DNA from: Bacteroidota bacterium
Lineage (GTDB): Bacteria > Bacteroidota > Bacteroidia > Chitinophagales > LD1
DNA length: 40,926 nt
Reading direction: 5' to 3'
Assembly: GCA_947478005.1 (NCBI GenBank)
Contig: CANJVG010000015.1
Coordinates: forward strand, 1-40,926
Position 1 is the stretch's first letter, and each line of letters begins with the position of its first letter. The notes beneath the pieces are model-generated. The model made no database searches. It was not told the DNA's origin and saw only the letters and a list, made by a program, of their open reading frames with translations. Both the position numbers and the translations under genes were made by a program. Of this stretch, positions 1 through 10,300 are shown piece after piece.

Positions 1-3000
1 ACACAACCAAGTTGCAGCCCTACAGGAGTACAAATTGGAGGTAGCCCAACAGCGAGTGGCGGAACACCGGGTTATACTTATACCTGGACTCCATCAGGAA
101 GTTTATCTTCTACATCGGTTTCAAATCCGATTGTTCAGGGACTTTTAGCGGATCAGACATATACAGTTGTTGTAACTGATGCAAACGGATGCAGTTCCAG
201 CGATCAGGTATTGGTACATATAACTAATGCAAGCCCTACTGTTAGTATTACTTCTAGCGGACCTTCACATTGGTGTTCAGGTAGCGGTACAAGTGTTAAT
301 TTATCGGCCAACCTTTCTGGAGGAAGCTTGCCTTTTGGCTACCAATGGACAGGAACTAGTATTAATCCGACAAACTCTTCGGTGGTAACTGTAAATCCAA
401 CTCTCGTTGGAACATATACGTATTCAGTTACCGTATCCGATGGTTACAATTGTACAACAAGCGCCACGACCACTATTACAGTTGACGCTCTTCCTTCTGC
501 TAATGCTGGTTCTAGCCATACTATATGTAATGGAGAGACTGTGACATTAGGTGGCAGTCCGACCGGAAATGCTGGTCTTAGTCCATACACTTATTCATGG
601 AGTGGCGGAGCTGCGCCTTCGGCTAACCCTTCTGTGACCCCTTCTACATCAACTACATACCTAGTAGTGGTTACTGATCAGAATGGTTGCAGTGCATCTT
701 CAAGTTCTACTGTTACTGTAAGACCAAGACCAATTGCTGATGCCGGTGCAGATAAAACTTTACCAGGATGTAGTCCTTCTGGTATTCAAATTGGCGGAAG
801 TCCTACTGCAAATGGTGGAGGGGGTGGACCTTATACTTATGTTTGGGCACCTTCAAACGGTCTTTCAGATGTTTCATTAGCGAATCCAATTGTTCAGGGC
901 TTAGTAGCTGATGTTACATATACAGTAGTTGTGACTGATGCAAATGGATGCTCTTCAAGTGATCAGGTATTGGTTCAAGTAACAAATAATAGTCCTGTAG
1001 CGAATATATCATCAAGTGGAACTACTTCTTGGTGTGCTAATTTGAATAACTCAGTAAATTTAACGGCTAACGTTACCGGGGGTAACGGACCATTCAGCTA
1101 TACTTGGAGCGGCTCAAATATTAATCCGACAAATACACAGGTTGTTTCTGCTCATCCGATAGGCAAAGGAGTTTATACTTATGTGGTAACGATTACTGAC
1201 GGGTACAATTGTACCGCTACAGCTACCACTGTAGTTACTATTGATTCGGTTCCAACGGCTTCCGCGGGAGGTATCGAAGGATTTACAATTTGTAGTGGCG
1301 CGAGTGTTGTAATTGGCGGAAGCCCGACTGCAAGTGGAGGAACCGGACCATATACCTATTCTTGGAGTGGCGGTGCTGGACTTGTTTCAAATCCTACAGT
1401 TAATCCGGGTACTACGACTACTTATATTGTTACAGTAACGGATAATAACGGATGTAGTTCTACAGGTAACACGATCGTAAATGTAAGACCAATACCAAGT
1501 GCAAACGCGGGTAACGATAAGAGTGCGACATCTTGCTCAGGCAGTTGCGTACAGATTGGTGGATCACCGACTGGATTTGGCGGTTCCGGAGCACTTACAT
1601 ATACATGGACTCCGACAACTGGGTTAAATGATGCAGCAATTGCAAACCCTATTGCATGTAATTTAGCCAACAATACAATTTATACGGTAGTAGTAACTGA
1701 TGCTTTGGGATGTTCTGCAACAGATGTAATGGGCGTAACTATTGTGAATAGCACCCTTACGGCAGAGGCGGGTGCCGGTGGTGCGTTCTGTTTCGCAAGT
1801 GGAGATAGCGTAATGCTTGGTGGATTCCCCACAGCTGTTGGCGGCACACCGCCATATACTTATACTTGGGCTCCCGCAGGTTTGAATTTGACAAATCCGG
1901 CTAATCCATGGGCATTCCCTACGATAACAACCAAGTATAATTTGACATTGACAGATGCATTAGGTTGTACTTCAATTGACTCAACAACTGTCAGAGTTTA
2001 TCCTAAACTGTATGCTAATGCAGGAAATGATACAGCAATTTGTTTCGGTTTTGCTGCGCAACTTGGATCAAACCCTACGGCCATAGCGGGTAGCGGAAAT
2101 GTATTTACTTACGCATGGTCTCCTACTACTGGAGTTAGTAATATTGCAGTCTCTAACCCTACGGTTATTCCTGCTACAACTACTTCTTATGTGGTAACTG
2201 TGGTAGACGGCAATGGATGTCAAGCATCTGATACTGTCAAAATAGTTGTTAGACCGAATCCAACGGCCCAGGCAGGTTTAGACAAAAATTTATACCTCTG
2301 TCCGGGTGATAGCGTGGTGATTGGAGAAAACCCTTCTGCGATAGGCGGCACTGGCGTTTATACATATTCATGGTCTCCTGCATCAGGTTTGAATTCTACA
2401 ACTATTGCAAATCCGGTTGTTAAAGGATTAAATGCATCCCAAACTTATACTTTGCTAGTTACGGATGCAAATGGTTGCTCTTCAACCGACATTATGGCTG
2501 TAAATTTACTTCCTAATGGATTACAGTTAAATGCCGGAAATGATAAATCTATTTGTTTTGGAAATTCTGTTCAATTAGGTGCTCTTCCGCTTGTAGTGGG
2601 TGGCACGAGCCCATATCTTTATACATGGATTGGTGGGTCTCTGAATGATTCAACAGCTTCAAATCCGGTTGCTAATCCAACAACGACAACAACATACACT
2701 GTTAGTGTCGTAGATAGCAAAGGATGTTCTGCTATTGATGATGTAGTAGTAACTGTTAATCCTGAACTAATTGCTAATGCAGGTCCGGATACTTCCGTTT
2801 GTGCAGGAGGCGGAATTGTGATTGGCGGAAATACCAGTGCTTCTGGTGGAACTCCCGGATATACTTACGCATGGACTCCATCGTTAGGTTTATCGTCCGC
2901 GGGTATAGCTAATCCCACAGCCTCACCTAATGTGGTGACTACTTATCAATTGATTGTAGTTGACTCTAAAGGATGCTCATCTTTGGATGAAGTTACAGTT

Positions 3001-6000
3001 ACTCCTCGTACTAACCCAATTGCTGAGGCTGGAAATGATAAAACCTTAGTAGGTTGTGCGGGTGATTCAACTTTCATTGGAGGATTACCTACCGTTGTTG
3101 GTGGGGGAACTCCTCCTTACTCTTGTGTTTGGTCGCCATCTTTGGGATTGAGTGATTCTAATACATGTAATCCTACGGTTCAGGGCTTATCGGTTGGTTC
3201 ACAATCTTATCAGTTAATTGTAAAAGACGTTTATGGTTGCACTGGAGTGGATTACATGATTGTAAATGTAACACCTAGTACCCTACAAGTTGATGCAGGA
3301 AACAACGGATCAATTTGTTCGAATGCAATCGGTGCAATAACTATTGGCGGAAATCCCACCGCGGTTGGTGGAACAGCACCATATAGCTTTACATGGTCTT
3401 CTTCTTTGGGCGGATTTACAAGTTCACTTACTAATCCTCAGGTTTCTCCTACGGTAACAACTACATATTATGTAACCGTTTCGGATAGCAAAGGATGCGT
3501 TTCTACAGATTCTGTTGGTATTACTGTCAATGTTGCACCTATTGCAAATGCCGAAAACGATACAACGATTTGTTCTGGATTTTGTGTTTTATTAGGTAGT
3601 GCAAATACAGCAGCAAGTGGATCTTCGCCATATCAATATTCTTGGACACCGACATTAGGGTTAAACGCTAATAATACGGCTAATCCATTGGCTTGTCCAA
3701 TCATTACAACCACTTATTCAGTAATAGTTACTGACGCTAAGGGTTGTCAGAATACAGAGAATATAACAGTTACAATTCGCCCACTCCCTTCAGCATTTGC
3801 AGGAAGTGACCAAAATCTAACAACTTGTGGTGGGGATAGCGTTCAGATTGGTGGGTCACCTGCTGCTAATGGTGGTGTTTCTCCTTTCTCCTATGCTTGG
3901 AGTCCTTCAAATGGTTTGTCTGGAACCACAATTGCAAATCCTTATGTGAAAGGTATAGTATCATCACATGTATATACGCTAACGGTTACGGATGTTAACG
4001 GCTGCACTGCGGAGGATGGAGTTTCTATTACAATAGTACCTACTACTTTAGCTGCCGATGCGGGAAATGATGCTACTTATTGTTCGGGAGCAGGTGCAAC
4101 AGCTATACTTGGCGCTGGTAATACAGGACTTGGCGGTACGCCTTCTTATACTTTCACTTGGACATCTAATCCATCTGGATTTGGAAGTACAGTCGCTCAC
4201 CCGATTGTTTCTCCAAATGTAACTACTATATATACAGTTACGGTTGGCGATGCTAAGGGTTGTGTTGCGGTAGATTCGGTTACAATTACGGTGAATGCAT
4301 CTCCGGTCGCCAACGCTGGCCGCGATACTACACTTTGTAAGGGAAAGACGGTCATTCTTGGTGGACAAGGCACTGCCTCGGGTAATTTTGGACCTTTTAC
4401 ATACAATTGGTCGCCTTCCACAGGGTTGAGCAGTGTCTCTGCATCTAATCCAATAGCAACAGCGATATCTTCTGTTAGCTATAGCGTAATAGTAACAGAT
4501 GCTAACGGTTGCACAGCTAATGATGTTGTGCAGATAAATGTTAACGATAATCCGGTATCTGATGCCGGTTTAGATAAGTCATTAGTTGCTTGCGCTTCTG
4601 ATAGTGTTAAGTTAGGTGGCTCTCCTTCAGCCTCAGGTGGGGGTGGAGTATATACTTATAACTGGAGTCCTGCACCCCAATTAAATAATAGTGCAGTTGC
4701 TAATCCGTTTGCAAGTCATCTCGGTTCGACTACAAATTTCACTTTGGTTGTAACGGATCAATTCGGATGCTCTGCTCAGGATCAGGTTTCTGTGAATGTT
4801 AACCAACCTACTTTTATAGTCAATGCGGGTAATGATGTTTCATTCTGTGAAGGAACGTCTGTATCAGTTACGTTGGGAAGTCCTGCTGTAGGTGGTACCT
4901 TGCCTTATACCTATTCTTGGACCCCGGGTTCTTCATTGAATGATAGCACAAGATATAATCCAATAGCTAGCCCAACGGTTACTACTACATACACCGTTGC
5001 TGTTAAAGATGCTGCTGGTTGTTTTGCTTCTGATACAGTTAAAATCACTATAAATCCACGACCTGTAGTTAATGCAGGGGTTTCGGATACTATTTGTGCG
5101 GGAGAGTGTTTATCTCTTGGAGGTTCTCCCACCGCAAGCAGCGGAACGGGTTCCATCGCTTATCTATGGGCTCCGTCACAGTTTATTAACGGGTCAGTTA
5201 CCTCTTCTAATCCTATTGCTTGCCCTACTGCTACAATTACCTATCAGGTAACTGCAACTGACTCGTTAGGTTGTAGTAATAATGCTAGTATATTCATCCG
5301 GGTAAATCAGAATCCTGTAGCATTTGCAGGTACTGACAAATCATTGGTTGATTGTAATAATTCTTGCATTACAATTGGCGGGTCTCCCTCGGCTAATGGT
5401 GGAGGCGGTGGTTATTTATACGCATGGTCTCCTACCACAGGATTAAATAATACAGGACTTGCAAATCCTTCGGTTTGTAATTTAGCTCAAGGTGTTAATT
5501 ATACCTTGACCGTTACAGATGCTAATGGTTGTACTGCGGTAGACCAGGTTAATGTTACACTTATCGCATCTACTTTGCATGCTGATGCCGGTGTGGATAA
5601 GAGTATTTGTGTTAATCCATTAGTTTCGAATTGTATCGCTATTGGTGGTGCTAATGCGGTAACGGGTGCCTCTGGTTCTTATGTGATTGATTGGTCTCCG
5701 GTTAACGGAATATGTAACTTCAACAACATTCCTAATCCTGAAGTTAGCCCAACCACCACTACTACCTACACATTAAGTGTAACCGATTCTTTGGGCTGTG
5801 TTGCAATCGACTCGGTTATTGTATTTGCTAATCCTCCTGTAACAGTTACAGTTGGAAATGATACGGATATTTGCGCAGGTGGAAGTGCGGTGTTAGGTGG
5901 AAGTCCTACAGGTAGTGCAGGAACTGGTAATATTACTTACACATGGAATCCGGGTACTGGTCTTAGCAATTCGACCGTAGCTAATCCTGTAGCAACACCT

Positions 6001-7386
6001 ACAGCAAGTACATCATATTGTGTGACCGTTACTGATGCAGTCGGTTGTTCCTCTTCAACTTGTCAGTCTATAACTGTAAACCAGGCAATTTTGGCAAATG
6101 CAGGTTTAGACCAGTCAATGACCAATTGTCCAGGGGCTTTTGTTGTTATCGGTGGCTCACCAGCTGGAACAGGTGGTTCGAACAACTATACATATAGTTG
6201 GTCACCTGCTGTAATAGACGGCGTAACGGTTCTAAACGGAACCTCAATACCTAATCCGGTTGTAACAGGATTAACACACGATACCGTATTTACTCTCACA
6301 GTTACAGATTTCATAACAGGATGTAGCGGAACTGACCAAGTGAAGATTACTGTTAATCAAACAACTTTGGCAGTAGATGCTGGACTCGACAGAACATTAT
6401 GTGCCAATAGCGGTTCGTGTGTATCTATTGGAGGAAATCCTACCGCAGTTGGCGGAGTTTCCCCTTATATTTATCAATGGTCACCTATTACTGGTTTAAA
6501 TAGTGGAAATGTTGCCAATCCTTGCGCTGCACCGGCTACTACAACGACTTACCGGGTAACAGTAACCGATCAGGTAGGTTGTTCTTTTGTAGATTCAGTT
6601 AAAGTTATTGTAAGTCCGTTGATTACCGTAAACGCTGGAAATGACATAGCAATTTGTTTTGGAACATCTACGACTTTGGGTGCAAGCCCAGCTGCTGCTG
6701 GAGGCACTGGGGTGTTCACGTATTTATGGAGTCCTGCTATAGCAATTAGTAGCACCGTAATCTCCAATCCAACCGCCAATCCTACAACTAATTCAAGTTA
6801 TACATTAACGGTAAGGGATTCATTGGGTTGCTCAGCATCTGACATAATTAATATTTCTATTAGAGCTTTACCGATAGCAAATGCTGGTCCGAACGCTGCA
6901 ATCACTGCTTGTAGTGGGGATAGCGCCATTTTAGGAGGAACTCCGACTGCTACAGGTACTGTTGCTCCGTATACTTATTTATGGTCGCCTCCTACGGCTT
7001 TGAGTAGCGTAACTGTCGCTAACCCTGTGGTAAAACAACTTGGATTTATTACTCAATTCTGTGTAATTGTTACCGATTCTTTCGGTTGTCAAGCATCAAG
7101 TTGTCAAACTACTACAGTTCTTCCAAATACTGTATTCGTGGATGCGGGAACAAATATCTCTCCTTTATGCTCTAATGTGGCAGGTTGTGTAACATTAGGT
7201 GGTACTGTCGGTGGTGGATATCCGCAATATACGTATCAATGGTACGGAACTGTTAGTGACCCTTCAGTACTACATCCACAGGCTTGTCCATCTGCTACCA
7301 CCACATACTTGCTGGTGGTTACCGACACTAAGGGTTGTCAAGCTTCTGATTCAGTTCAGGTGATTGTTAATCAACCTGTAGAAGCA
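1..7386 (+). repeat. 29 Ig/PKD-like coding repeats in three-domain higher-order units (~765 bp)
   Basis: Single domains repeat about every 250 bp, but every third one shares extra features: an xAGxDKxL..C opening and a longer GL....TYT segment, followed by a TLxV-type linker. These third-position domains begin near 745, 1513, 2275, 3030, 3801, 4568, 5329, 6103 and 6887, a spacing of 755-784 bp. The duplicating unit was therefore three domains. The triads at 1-720 and 721-1490 resemble each other most closely, including an unusual domain with an NPTNxxVV segment and YNCT. Synonymous positions differ widely between copies, so the copies are old or diverge quickly while the protein is held constant. 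Confidence 0.85.
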
Positions 7387-10300
7387 AGTATTTCAGGATT
7401 AAATTTACAATATTGTATTGGTTCTGGTAATGTTGTTATGACAGGTATTCCTGCAGGTGGAACATTTAGTGGTCCTTTTGTTACTGGAAATGTATTTCAA
7501 CCGACTGCAATTGGTAACTGGTGTATAAAATACTCTTACACTAGTCCTACTACTGGCTGTACTGATGATACTACTATCTGTGTTACAGTCAATCCATTGC
7601 CGGTTGTCTCTGCATCGGGCTTTAATCCAGGTTACTGCCATTTTGAAGCACCTTTCACAATCACAGGAACTCCTGCTGGTGGAGTCTTTAGCGGTAGTTC
7701 TGGTATCAGTAGTTCAGGAGTATTTACTCCAACTAATGCAACTGTAGGTAATAATAATATCACTTATACCTATACAGATCCTCAAACTCAGTGTAGCAAT
7801 ACATTTAGCTTTGTAATCAATATAAAGGATGCACCTACATTAAACATTACCTCTTCGGTAGATACTGCATGCGCTGGTCAAACGGTGACCTTATCGGCAA
7901 ACGTCAGCTTAGATGTGTTTAATGTAAGATGGTTCCATCTTAACGGTTCTCTGTTTAATTCAACCTTAGCACCATTTGGCTACATACCAACAGGGTTTAA
8001 TGATGTGGTGGTAGCTCAGGCGGTGAATACACCTGGTAATTGTTATACTTATGACACGCTTACTATTCACGTAAATCAACCTCCGGTTGCATTGAATGAC
8101 TCTGCTACAACATTGGAAGAAGTTCCGGTGTCTATTTCCGAGTTAGTAAACGATTCTGATCCGGAAGGTAATATCAACTCTGTTACTGTTTTAAGTGTTG
8201 GGCACGGAACTGCTACTCTTGGTAATGGCGTTATTAACTACGTGTCAAACACTAATTATAATGGTCTTGACACCATCGTATATAAATTGTGTAATACCAA
8301 CTGTCCGAATGCTTGTGACACTGCGATTATTGCAATTACTGTAACACCTGTTAACGACCCACCTGTTATTGCAGATACGACTATAACTATCAATGAAAAT
8401 GATACGGCTGAAGTTTGCCCGTTCGTTTTCGATGTTGATGGCGATGAACTGGTTATTGGAAATGCTCAATGTACTCCTTTGAACGGAACAGTTGTATTTA
8501 CAAGTGACAGTTGCTTTGAGTTTATTCCTACTTTTGGATGGACCGGAACACAGGTAATTTGTGTTACGGTATGTGATCCTTCAGGTTTGTGCGATACTGC
8601 TAGAATAACAATTCATGTATTGCCTATTAACCATCGACCTCGAACTTCTAGAGTGAGTGTAACAGTTTGCGAGAATACATCAATTGGTATAAATGTTGCA
8701 GCAGGAGCTGCCGATCCTGAAGGTAGCCCTCTTTCCTTTACCTATGGTAACGCTACTAAACCTAATAATAACGCTACCTATACGCTTACATCTACAGGAA
8801 ATGGCGCAGTAGTGTTTAGTGCAGATACGGCTGGAAATTACGTAATTCCTTATATTGTTTGTGATAATTCTAATCCTTCCTTGTGTGATACGAACCGTAT
8901 TATTGTTACAGTCGTTCATTGTGACTCAGCAAATGTTCCGCCCGTAGCGAACAACGATGAAGTTGAAACATGTGTTTCAAGGAATTTGATTATTAATGAG
9001 TTGGCTAATGATTTCGATTCAGATCAGGATTCATTATTCGTCTCTCAAATTCTTTCACAGCCTACTTTAGCAGGTGCCGTGGTTAGTGTTAACAATACTA
9101 CTGGTACTCTCAATTATACCTCACCTACTGCTGGGTTTGATTCAATTTTATACATAATTTGTGATACGCAAATTGCTTGTGATACAGCTGTAGTGTATAT
9201 CAAGGTAAGTGATACTTGTGTGGCCAATCACCCACCGGTAGCTGTGGATGATTTTGATTCTACTGATTATATTACTGCCATCACGGTTCATGTTCTATCT
9301 AATGATCATGATCCTGACGGGGATGCTATATCGATAGTATCTGTTCCTTGTCCACCTTCTCATGGAAATGCGATAATTACTAATGGGGTAGTAATATATA
9401 CACCGGATAGCAGCTTTAATGCCACTATGACGGATACCTTCTGTTATGTGATCCGTGATTCTAAGGGTGCATTGGATACAGCAGTTGTGGTTATTTACGT
9501 TAAAAACTCGGTTCAAGGCCGTGCTGATTGCGGAAATAATATAACGGGGGTTGATAATCCTATTGATATTAATGTTTTGGCAAACGACTTTGATCCCGAA
9601 GGTCATACATTCTCTATCACTACGCTTATATCGACACCGGGTATTACTCACGGAATAGTTTCTTTAAACGAAAATGGAACGATTCACTTTGTTCCTGATA
9701 CAACCATATGTGGAATTACAGATCGGTTCCAATATGTAATTCAGGATGCCCTGGGTGCTACTGATACTGTGGCTGTGTGCGTACAGATAGATTGCTGCCG
9801 TAAACCTGTAGCAAATACAGATACAGCAACTATTATAGGTGGAGATTCGCTTACTATCAATGTGTTGTCTAACGATTTAAATAGTTCTGGCTCTTTAACT
9901 GCGGTAATTTTGGTCAATGCCCAGCACGGAAATGCTACTATTACAGGGGGAGTATTACATTACGTTCCAATATCCACTTATTGTGGTTTTGACACTGTTC
10001 AATATGTTGCTTCGGGCCTTTGTGGTGTAGATACTGCGTTGCTCATTGTAAATGTTTATTGTAATCAAAAGCCTATTGCTGGTGATGATAATCTGACAAT
10101 ATGTATCAATGACACTTCAAGTATTGATATCTTACTAAATGATAAGGATATTGATGGTAATGCATTGACTATAACTGGATTCGGCAATCCATTCCCGGCT
10201 AATTTAGCGGCTGTCACCGAGGTTAATGGCGGATCTGTATCGTTCCAGGCAAACGGGAATAAAGGCACTTTCACTTTGAATTATTATATATGTGACAATG

